A stretch of DNA of 25,865 bases from an uncultured Verrucomicrobiota bacterium. Its GTDB lineage: Bacteria > Verrucomicrobiota > Kiritimatiellia > RFP12 > UBA3636. The translations under genes were made by a program, and so were the position numbers. The stretch lies in the NCBI GenBank assembly GCA_946534745.1, contig CAMNDA010000423.1, positions 1 to 25,865 on the forward strand, given 5' to 3'. The notes beneath the pieces were generated by a model. That model was given only the letters and a program-made list of their open reading frames with translations. It ran no database searches and was not told the origin of the DNA. Shown one piece after another: positions 22,601 through 25,865 of the stretch; within the stretch, counting starts at the first letter, position 1; the number at the start of each line of letters is the position of its first letter.

Positions 22601-25600
22601 TCACCGTCTTCGCCGGAACGCCCGGCTCGCGCAGCGCCATCAAGCCGCGCTGGCCGACGCAGAAGACCGTCGTCCACGGCTCGACCGTGAAGTTCGAATG
22701 GGAGATGGACCACCGCAACGCGGGCGTCGCGTTCAAGCTCGAGAACGCCGCCACGGGCGAGGTCCTGATCGACACGGTCGTTCCGTTCCCGGTCATGCAC
22801 TGGGATCCGACGGTGCAGTGCTACTACTACACCGCGGTCCCGCAGATGGAGGACGGCCTGCGCTTCGTCTCCCTGCCGGACGGCACGTATCGCTACACGG
22901 TGACCGAGCGCCCGAACTCCGGCGCCATCACGCCCCAGACCTTCACCGAGACGTTCCAGATCCGCAACGCGGAGAACACCCGCGTCACGGGCTCGATCGA
23001 GGGCGACGTCCGGTACTACGGCCGCTCGACGGTTCCGGGCTCGAATCCCCCCGAGTGGGCCAGCGACCTGCACGTCCAGGCCTACCTGGTCTCCGATGCG
23101 GCCACGTCGTCCGCCTCCGTGGGCGGCCTGCTCGTCGCCGACGAGGTCCAGAACGCCAACGGCGCGTTCCGGCTCGAAGGGCTCAAGGCCGGCACCTACT
23201 CCGTCTTCGCGTTCGTCGACTCCAACGGCAACGGCATCGCGGACGACTGGGAGACGCAGGGCTTCGGCTTCTACGGCGGCAACGCGAGCCCCGTGGTGAT
23301 CCCGAGCGCGGCGGTTCCGATCGTCGTCACGAACGGCGCCTCCGTCGTCGGCGTCAATGTCGTCCTGCACGACCGCGACACGGACGGCGACAAGCTGCCG
23401 GACGCCTGGGAGTACGAGACCTACGGAAGCCTCTCGACGCAGACCGGCTACGACGCCGCGGCGAGCAACGCCTACACGAGCCTGGCGGCGCCCGACTCCA
23501 CGATCCTCACGAACTGGATCTGGAAGATCGACGCGAGCACGGTCGTGACCCGCACGGTCGACATCCCCGAGAAGGATTCTCTCCGCGTCCGCGTCGACGG
23601 GCCGCGCACGTTCCTCCACGAAGGCGACTTCCTCACGCCGTGGGTCTACGTGAACAAGAAGAAGGGCGTCGTCGCCGAAGGCGTGCCCGAGAAGACCGAC
23701 AACCGCGACTACTACCTCTGGACGCAGGACGAGGACGGTGCCTGGGTCCCGAAGAACGATCCCTACTACGGGTTCTTCCTCGGGTCCTACTCCAACGTCG
23801 TCGTGAACTGGTCCGTTTCGGTCTGGGACGGAGCGGCCTCCATGTCCCTCACGGGCGGCGCGTTCCGCGTCGTCGCCCATGTCGGAAACGTCCGCAAGCC
23901 GCTCCTCGCCCGCTACCCGACCCAGAAGACGCCCGTCCGCGGGAACGTCGTCGAGATCGAGTGGCAGATGGACGACAGCAACGCCGGCGTGATCTTCAAC
24001 CTCTACAAGGAGGCCGACGCCGTCCAGGACCCGGAGACCGGGCTCACGGTCGGCTTCGAGCCGGTCGATGAGATCCAGGTGATCACCAACATGGTCGTCG
24101 CCTTCCCGATCCGCCACGGCCGCCCCGGCACGGACGACTGCTACTGGTCCGCCGTCCCGCAGCTCGAGGACGGCCTCCAGACCGGCGCCGGCTGGACGCC
24201 CGACATCGGCAAGGCGTTCATCGAGCTGCCCGGAGACGGCCTCTACCGGTACACCATCACCGAGCGTCCGCAGACGAGCATCCCCGGCCTGCAGACGACG
24301 CAGACCGTGACCGAGTGGTTCCAGCTCGTCAACTCCGGCGAGAAGCGCGGGCTCTACGACGTCTCCGGCAACATCCGCTACTACGGCAGGATCCTGGAGG
24401 ACGAGGCGGTCGGTTCGCTCGTCGAGCCGTTCGCGGTCGATCCGGACCGCGATACGGTCTGGCGTGCCGTCGCCGACACGAACGACATCGCCCGCGGCTC
24501 GATGTCCGTCCGCGTCAAGGACGACAACGGAGACTCGATCGAGGTGTTCAACGACTCCTCCGCCAACGGCATCCTCTACGTCTCCGGCGGCACCAACACC
24601 ACGGCCTGGTCCGGCACGATCGACTACGAGACGGGCGAGATCGAGATTCGTTTCACGAAGGCCCTTCCGGCCGGAAGGACGCCCGAGCTGGCGAAGAAGA
24701 GGTTCCCCGTTCCGCTCGTCCTCCAGGCCTACAAGCTCGCCGACGAGGCCGCGACCTGCGTCTCCGTTTCGGGCACGCCGGTCTACCAGGAGACCCGGGA
24801 GACGAAGGGAGACTTCCTCGTTCCGAACCTCGAGGGAGGCAAGTACGCGATCTTCGCGTTCCTCGACTCCAACGGAAACGGTTTCGCCGATCCGTGGGAG
24901 ACGCAGGGCGTTGCGGTCCGGACCGGAACCGTGAGCCCGAACATCGATTCCGGATCCGCTCCGATCGAGGTGAATGACAACGTGACCGGACTCATGATCG
25001 TCCTGCACGACCGCGACACGGACAACGACCTGCTGCCCGATTCGTGGGAGTGGTGGAAGTCCGGAAACCTGCTCACAAGCGGCTACGACGTGTCCGACGC
25101 CGGCGGCCTGCTCTGGTGGCAGGAGTACGCGGACGGCGTCCTCGACTCCGATCCGCGCACGCCCGACACCGACCTCGACGGACTCACGGACGCGATGGAG
25201 ATCCTCGTTACGAAGACGGACACGCACCTCCGGGACACGGACGGCGACGGCGTCGGCGACCTCGAGGAGTTCCTCTCCGGCTCCGATCCGCTCGACGCCG
25301 ACGTGGCGATCCCCTATTCGGTTCCCGCGCTCGCGTTCGACGAGGCGGGCGTGCCGTTCGTCGACATCGCCTATCCCGCCCTCAAGCCCGGCGTGGTCCT
25401 CACGTACGAGCTCCAGCGCAAGGCCGCGCTCGACGAGGACGCTTGGACGACGGTCGCGGAGCACGAGGTCGCCAACACGGACGGCGCGGTTCTCTACAGC
25501 CGCTACGACGGCGTGAACGACCATATGTCCGAACCGGGCACGGCCCGCATGCTGCCCGCCGACCAGGCCGAGGACGTCGACTTCTCGACCGGATTCTTCC

Positions 25601-25836
25601 GGATCAGGGTCTTCGCCGATTACGGCAAGATGGTCGACAACGGCGACGGGACGTGGTCCTACTGGACCTGGGTGGAATCCGGATCCGCCGGCCGCTACGC
25701 CTGGAGCGAGGCCGCCCGCGGCGAAGGCACGCTCGTCCGCGACGCGGACGGAAACTGGAGCTTCGTCTCCGACTCCACCGGCCTGAAGGGCGTCCTGGTG
25801 CGCGACGAGAACGGCAACTGGAAGTTCCAGAACTAA
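10627..25836 (+). CDS. Giant secreted modular protein with TSP3-type calcium loops, LamG-like domain and two sets of triplicated modules, 5069 aa
   Basis: Probably a cell-surface or extracellular fibre or adhesin of about 550 kDa. A Sec signal peptide (1-32, ending PPARA) is followed by Ig/cadherin-like beta domains (33-~450). A long aromatic-rich region (~460-1820) is punctuated by thrombospondin-type-3 loops such as DFDQDGLSD, DTDNDGMPD and DTDGDGIPD. A LamG-like jelly-roll follows (~1823-2070; YTVEFWVRP ... KWAHVAVVMD ... GWMDEVRVWD), then more TSP3 loops (~2354-2423), three A modules (~2424-3547), three B modules (~3550-4810), two TSP3 loops and a C-terminal module with AWTTVAEHEV and GFFRIRVF. 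I counted about 35 Asp-rich loops by eye. No LPXTG, PEP-CTERM or autotransporter barrel was seen. The frame is open to 10267, but ATG 10627 is preferred because it starts the signal peptide and a purine-rich GGAAGAAAGAAG lies just upstream. It is third in the locus. Confidence 0.9.
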   Translation: MKQFLLTFILRSRLPLAALALGLALAAPPARAITIHSGAITIGAGDTENIAFTCDASEVERADGSANGSSVRMSAAPTGVVALYKVAADGTLSTGASIPMYETVGSTRLPVYDGEFAVRGTAPGTTTVTLSIGGATATVQITVTEPTNITFRDGAGQAVSTLTIPESDVENAGQLLLDFGYKLPQDVAFAVTASDAANIAFNTPFPVYKNASSATFGFSPLNGPAGVLLTFTGDTAYTEGATVTVNITNVAPRLESPVGTEETPSKTTTLQGATHTFTARARDVAADTLTFHWFVNGAEVMTTTGTPQLGGATTSSADLQIDSDETIVSVYVDDGRDTSREGFWQVTLAESGDILFTDECTIQALVARGGVAGATFHRAGRADNQFDDVPAPHSYEGNKFLTPGAIRVSAQPEAGAYPFGWYFSDTALAADQADLYIPNPSTAAIQINVPGAGAGATIRYFASWPYFSYDDFGDFDQDGLSDAWESHFLDADKSQADRTFANWENLAVTRATGEYGASGTHWDGDGTWNNLYDTPDNDRIPTREYEDIENVWTDDPHYDPTDGMVNLVRVFKYPLTGDYVDYGTHIVGEGGGSIVTISGLTSYEAISKQSTATKPFFSNILEFRGLPQSASEDKDHPVWRSYGYPGIITGGTPGTEQQVIANLALRGNCPATDPTVADSDGDIKEDGWEYYFWTTILYENKPEYWRAFDPTFTLYPNLAPGGGADFKATGLPLLRRDLEGYEAEYDGGLFVRYPDQTFEPELIRDECYYGSPNLDPTTRSNAPNFLTNTPVASVAYYESPDAEEPTPAVVFHMGGLEVYTRDGHVDALGRAKLFFDPRQFPDYYDAYGTPHITYNGQEGTYPSAMTGDMEPGEISGAYVDFLTGQFFLPGYDYFSADIQAVIGSRDATLTATYRTVNGLFPKSWLLSQFDPMDPLVGLWGDKWEGYPDFAAILNALGLSPAMWNCTSDLDGDGLTNYEEYFLGTNPMHWDTDNDGMPDGWEVLFELDPHNPRDASENPDCDYMYASGGYRHCDAFLYDYFNDTFWNGQASLGFLPGAGAHSSPVGNFNIPFTSREEFYVQKWMIGKDDSGNYPMFVGAVYPSMWWDYNRMQPIKSLNPRNDDSNEDHIPDGWALYAGYKPAGSIDLIDHVWAPFYALPMFCPTPLRPDPDDKKGDGLGWLDEFENWTMFNTRQAQIDNGVYLEENQMAGHYHPASWYRPRAEAWTNKLYPTDPWHGDTDGDGIPDPAEYQEAGGDNNGDGLTLLNFNPCSADTRLNRLGDAFNYASGLYDTTNAARADLQGEFGPYGDPDGDGLPNYQEYLTTAVYGWRYDYWYSPDNQELWVPFGEKQAPYSMKDSDLTAQIASDRYIAANYSIDPIVVDGTPVMRLYDVGDLMDPPVPMPVDAYPYGKSVHFQPYRASDFFRGRPSSKRVNDILSTVVRLEKRWQREITHVSKVLGDPEFIDGEPNIVEVSHTAAGWDETYSPTLHDLEKAEADPQFKVSVIANYMQRIYALTHDRDGRFVLDEDPVTGELKSTAFISIDEFYTLYPSAENELRDYMFSYGLYPAPWEPLNVQIVDDQVPVLWAFAPPGNPFPSCLPRDPDSDHDGMDDYWEVYHGLNPLYGGSPSIGGAGSFPDADRADKHPDGLGSTRDWYMQPNPAYVRVLTGGYAISREPRAFANLLGYEMEAAHYDYKTRPWLAGDRFADPDQDGLANQEECYNYLLNDVLHHTDPSPYWFTDPSYAESYVNLYYKVDGELGVTYWWWDKDLMDTDGDGPTYLFDFEIGEGFDTDNDNIADSIELTQDDNNGVTDPLDLDSPRKRKALYFDGYAAARTRNPYYHDKFSLTSYTVEFWVRPQELPAAGRRMTLVQRPVLMPIDDSSGATHWDVRNTFLVQLDELGRIVARVDNDARETVASATAVSAGRLVPNKWAHVAVVMDSVSDRLALYVNGECAAEVGAALKPCTGGLLGFQYQSPVGLEGRWESANLYDYSPAPIVLGAYDRNPWGIVGGVYETYPWGTMNAGMSSIAGQYEPDFDPEQYFVGWMDEVRVWDRCRTQTQIKNDMTKRYTKADIEAVNRKRLAWELEDWDKQDPQRDRVGTNLVAATQLSDWPQKLLYHYSFDNLPDVMPARDRDTSFMEYFTADADPFPAGWQSETVSAYRPNPFWTAPMWYHYRSLVFPHLIPWWYAAEHRSNIYTDYSYIPWIENTVAHMPQTPALDMKGLFPNWDPSTWTVTSYRYRAPMDWMSDALGPLEFVPHRQDDAVPAALPATGSTDVTLERIRNSMNPYVMFYRTAITIADETAPNQFAGKLDRYGRYTGIPVLSDMLPLLDAVADIDVPMWDGKGRGTELDAVDTDGDGLPDWWEIVHGLDPTIGSGAHGAYGDADGDGLDNWAEYLAHTDPFRYDTDGDGYSDYYSRPDGQSLTYGEMYDDGDGMDNVWEEKYGLDPNRYDATADADSDGWTNGEEFMAGTDPSRADLFPQPQFNATFHYSGNNFADAEGNIGIPHIETYGEKTAGRNMGGWFDGRYRSQSYEASIPAQYLGSPSSWAARTEAGDFTVRVGGVDHTFGWIADLASSPISGDVTVWCWYNAGLIENQVKPYEMDPDYGLVFEDKATGTLVLLRYATGRVYAEGVAYAPVSAQYTVAGRAFPFTVKGLYRLPTGLHDHMVSGYNRFLGWLDVDGNQAWTPGEPMGLGTPRPTMVSWDSVETTIPLTDSIWDYPRLMWEAPTNVPGIGEMTYFVDFSWVRGQSTGSETETVGGGNSNYGKTGDWDSDGLEDWMEVLAGTATNSVAGDPNDYYSIDPVSGFSYGELYDDGDGIPTVWELKYGLDPYRYDAKGDPDDDGWSNYAEFMAGTDPTVASDYPHPRLAATFYYHGQETDLNCLGVYSYGQKTQGSTWGGSYDGRYTSTKGFTDGVYLGSDGSVTLDKYSDAGAEGTFAVNKLRHGLIESASIDVYVEGADGAMEVRTFTMQQINPGMGLFTQDDLGWILISIESGQVLSTGSYVGKLADVHTTVKTYSFPVTFTDLIRNPEGNHTHMVEGSNRFLGWMDLDGNQAYDQGEPMGIALYSPTLVGWDSTAFEIPLTDSLWDYPRVSWNDFVPTNFVPTDYIVRFLMQGKTTSGTITTNTTETTTTVGIYGDLDGDGLDAWMEAKAGTDLNKADTDGDGRIDFDQVDSGKVLDTAGKATFGELLDDWDGMPAQWEMSFTLDPHLFDADSDLDDDGWSNYAEYMANTDPTDPDDYPRPQFDVTFRYDGEANGSSTLKVLSYSEKRQGTHIVESNPRTIYMGGLYDGLYTTQAKGFGNFADLGRGEIDGKDFGTSSFGGERIGSASLTVNYIAEEGGTATKTTYQLQPYNENFGVFVDDGEAFILLEYATGLIYSQFNYQVDRSRSEQNADGTVTQISETVQETSYDTSPHYQSRYTIEYSSSTTHYPFTIRGLQAANAAEDTGAYTAHDHMVEGYNRFLGWMDLDNDNQWTPGEPMGLSLFDATLAGWDSVVTEIPLTDELFGFPRIRWDAPTNLPAVTSYRVFITGKGGTVDAGPADGIVVEAPRTFLHEGDYIEAGIRGLSLGSTANGVYNFTVVARDDDNVTAEVVVTNGEFRLNSREVYDTARRSMSAIYPVDGAVLRNPLVELQWKMDWRTEGVFVTIKKDGTAVTGLNNLYVPFPVRHNKVTDDDYYYSFVPQLKDGRSIVALGAGSYTWEVKENLRLSGYTAKTATGSFQISTGQDTTRSVASISGNVHYYGRLASAAGVFDAGKVVILAYKVSDRASSSLNVSGVPAARVTRNGAGAFTIPNLEPGAYGLVGFVDANGNGLPDVGETQGMAFMGGSADPIQLPEWFKPIRIAVKDGTAVPVEDVHIVLRDRDTNGDGVPEIFSGTLAQYRAKAVVTVPATAATNWVSTAVFDPNFKPYSSRTTKTTSTSGGGSETTGGAEWQFAVHAPRTFLHEGDLERVATYGFDLGQANAADFTWEVIATDGYHSETNAGGSFTVFAGTPGSRSAIKPRWPTQKTVVHGSTVKFEWEMDHRNAGVAFKLENAATGEVLIDTVVPFPVMHWDPTVQCYYYTAVPQMEDGLRFVSLPDGTYRYTVTERPNSGAITPQTFTETFQIRNAENTRVTGSIEGDVRYYGRSTVPGSNPPEWASDLHVQAYLVSDAATSSASVGGLLVADEVQNANGAFRLEGLKAGTYSVFAFVDSNGNGIADDWETQGFGFYGGNASPVVIPSAAVPIVVTNGASVVGVNVVLHDRDTDGDKLPDAWEYETYGSLSTQTGYDAAASNAYTSLAAPDSTILTNWIWKIDASTVVTRTVDIPEKDSLRVRVDGPRTFLHEGDFLTPWVYVNKKKGVVAEGVPEKTDNRDYYLWTQDEDGAWVPKNDPYYGFFLGSYSNVVVNWSVSVWDGAASMSLTGGAFRVVAHVGNVRKPLLARYPTQKTPVRGNVVEIEWQMDDSNAGVIFNLYKEADAVQDPETGLTVGFEPVDEIQVITNMVVAFPIRHGRPGTDDCYWSAVPQLEDGLQTGAGWTPDIGKAFIELPGDGLYRYTITERPQTSIPGLQTTQTVTEWFQLVNSGEKRGLYDVSGNIRYYGRILEDEAVGSLVEPFAVDPDRDTVWRAVADTNDIARGSMSVRVKDDNGDSIEVFNDSSANGILYVSGGTNTTAWSGTIDYETGEIEIRFTKALPAGRTPELAKKRFPVPLVLQAYKLADEAATCVSVSGTPVYQETRETKGDFLVPNLEGGKYAIFAFLDSNGNGFADPWETQGVAVRTGTVSPNIDSGSAPIEVNDNVTGLMIVLHDRDTDNDLLPDSWEWWKSGNLLTSGYDVSDAGGLLWWQEYADGVLDSDPRTPDTDLDGLTDAMEILVTKTDTHLRDTDGDGVGDLEEFLSGSDPLDADVAIPYSVPALAFDEAGVPFVDIAYPALKPGVVLTYELQRKAALDEDAWTTVAEHEVANTDGAVLYSRYDGVNDHMSEPGTARMLPADQAEDVDFSTGFFRIRVFADYGKMVDNGDGTWSYWTWVESGSAGRYAWSEAARGEGTLVRDADGNWSFVSDSTGLKGVLVRDENGNWKFQN
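16093..16836 (+). other. LamG-like (concanavalin-type jelly-roll) domain of the giant protein
   Basis: Residues ~1823-2070 show the order typical of Laminin_G_3 domains: ALYFDGYAA, YTVEFWVRPQELP, a strand ending FLVQLDELGRIVARVDN, KWAHVAVVMDSVSDRLALYVNGE, IVLGAYDRNPW and FVGWMDEVRVWDRCRTQTQI. Such domains usually bind glycans or proteins. It is the only copy. Confidence 0.8.
17896..19050 (+). repeat. Module A copy 1 of the giant protein
   Basis: About 385 residues: YGEMYDDGDGMDNVWEEKYG, a second calcium-type loop (DADSDGWTNGEEFMAGTDP), a beta-rich centre starting PQFNATFHYSG, then HMVSGYNRFLGWLDVDGN with GEPMG and IPLTDSIWDYPRLMW. Confidence 0.85.
19051..20187 (+). repeat. Module A copy 2 of the giant protein
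   Basis: About 379 residues in the same order: YGELYDDGDGIPTVWELKYG, DPDDDGWSNYAEFMAGTDP, PRLAATFYYHG, HMVEGSNRFLGWMDLDGN, GEPMG and IPLTDSLWDYPRVSW. Two extra TSP3 loops follow (DLDGDGLDAWMEAKAGTD, DTDGDGRIDFD). Confidence 0.85.
20188..21267 (+). repeat. Module A copy 3 of the giant protein
   Basis: About 360 residues: FGELLDDWDGMPAQWEMSF, DLDDDGWSNYAEYMANTDP, PQFDVTFRYDG, HMVEGYNRFLGWMDLDND, GEPMG and IPLTDELFGFPRIRW. The 18-mer AACCGGTTCCTCGGCTGG is identical in all three copies (18646, 19759 and 21019). Confidence 0.85.
21274..22443 (+). repeat. Module B copy 1 of the giant protein
   Basis: About 390 residues: APRTFLHEGD, an Ig-like segment with VELQWKMDWRTEGVFVTI, a YYYSFVPQLKDGR block, SGNVHYYGR, a transthyretin-like segment ending VGFVDANGNGLPDVGETQG, and VLRDRDTNGDGVPE. 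Confidence 0.85.
22444..23589 (+). repeat. Module B copy 2 of the giant protein
   Basis: About 382 residues in the same order: APRTFLHEGD, VKFEWEMDHRNAGVAFKL, YYYTAVPQMEDGL, EGDVRYYGR, FAFVDSNGNGIADDWETQG and VLHDRDTDGDKLPDAWE. Confidence 0.85.
23590..25062 (+). repeat. Module B copy 3 of the giant protein, with an internal insertion
   Basis: About 490 residues: GPRTFLHEGD, a linker longer than in the other copies, VEIEWQMDDSNAGVIFNL, CYWSAVPQLEDGL, SGNIRYYGR, an inserted domain (about 24391-24711), FAFLDSNGNGFADPWETQG and VLHDRDTDNDLLPDSWE. The 14-mer CCGCGCACGTTCCT is shared by all three copies (21289, 22459 and 23602). Confidence 0.85.
25315..25620 (+). other. C-terminal W-T/F-F-R module of the giant protein
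   Basis: After the last TSP3 loop a short beta module carries LTYELQRKAALDEDAWTTV and ends GFFRIRVFAD. It resembles the end of the propeller protein (SLESATSLGGPWTKL ... IRFYRVVQP). Confidence 0.55.
25732..25833 (+). repeat. C-terminal LVRD-x-x-GNW-x-F repeat
   Basis: The protein ends with two similar short units, LVRDADGNWSF and LVRDENGNWKF, 63 bp apart. An earlier related stretch is NGDGTWSYWTWV. The final residue lies three residues after the second unit. Confidence 0.6.
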
Positions 25837-25838
25837 GT

Positions 25839-25860
25839 CCTCGGCCTCCCAAGGCTCGGG
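25839..25860 (+). terminator. Possible terminator stem after the giant gene, cut off by the window end
   Basis: CCTCGGCCT can pair with AGGCTCGGG across CCCA, with two G-T pairs and one mismatch, beginning 2 nt after the stop codon. The bases that should hold a T run lie at or beyond the window edge, so it cannot be confirmed. Confidence 0.25.
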
Positions 25861-25865
25861 CGGGG

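Noticed and set aside
11886..24071. Long plus-strand frames of 843-1927 codons overlapping the giant gene (11886-15446, 15720-21503, 21540-24071)
   Set aside because: Arg/Pro-rich shadows in a second frame of the same strand; no start context or domains.
17896..25062. CRISPR or satellite-type repeat array
   Set aside because: The repeats are over 1 kb, diverged and protein-coding, with no short direct repeats and spacers.
12106..25524. Antisense open frames of 2453 and 1972 codons opposite the giant gene (12106-19467 and 19606-25524)
   Set aside because: They mirror the GC-rich third positions and Asp-Gly codons of the sense gene. Their products are Val/Arg/Gly/Ala-rich without domains, while the sense strand has a signal peptide and recognisable modules.
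25600..25836. LPXTG or PEP-CTERM sorting signal at the end of the giant protein
   Set aside because: There is no LPXTG-like or PEP motif, no hydrophobic helix and no basic tail in the last 80 residues.

Overview
The window reads as chromosomal DNA of a high-GC, Gram-negative bacterium, most likely of the PVC group (Kiritimatiellota, Lentisphaerae or Verrucomicrobiota relatives). The evidence is an LPS-type family 9 glycosyltransferase, secreted proteins that end in a 'W-T ... F-[FY]-R' module, a very large thrombospondin-type-3 protein, and a RAYT transposase next to a GGGGTCTGTCCCC palindrome. The phylum is an inference (about 50 % sure); no rRNA or other phylogenetic marker was compared.

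Layout. (1) 1-3449, minus strand: a RAYT-type HUH transposase, folK and mnmG (gidA), in that order of transcription and packed with gaps of 2 and 7 nt. The last few codons of mnmG run off the left edge. Two ParB-binding (parS) palindromes, one perfect and one with a single change, lie inside mnmG. mnmG is often the neighbour of rsmG-parA-parB beside oriC, so this edge is probably origin-proximal. (2) 3450-3623: a 174-bp divergent intergenic region with the RAYT promoter, a REP-like palindrome and a possible leaderless promoter for the next gene. (3) 3624-6368, plus strand: a lipoprotein M28 zinc peptidase or glutaminyl-cyclase-like enzyme, a family 9 glycosyltransferase and a glyoxalase-II-like metallo-beta-lactamase-fold hydrolase. 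(4) 6369-6556: intergenic, with weak hairpins and a good sigma70-like promoter. (5) 6557-25836, plus strand: three consecutive genes for exported proteins. They are a 1062-aa NHL-type propeller protein rich in Thr-Asn, a 255-aa coiled-coil protein with a Pro/Ala tail, and a 5069-aa protein. The giant has Ig-like domains, about 35 Asp-rich calcium-type loops, a LamG-like domain, three tandem copies of a ~375-aa module (A), three tandem copies of a ~385-470-aa module (B) and a C-terminal module shared with the propeller protein.

The most notable points are the parS sites embedded in mnmG and the secreted three-gene locus. The latter looks like an undescribed cell-surface or extracellular assembly: a propeller, a wall-spanning coiled coil and a giant calcium-dependent fibre. 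That function is inferred from architecture alone. No stretch over 300 bp lacks a gene, and no tRNA, rRNA, CRISPR or prophage signal was seen.
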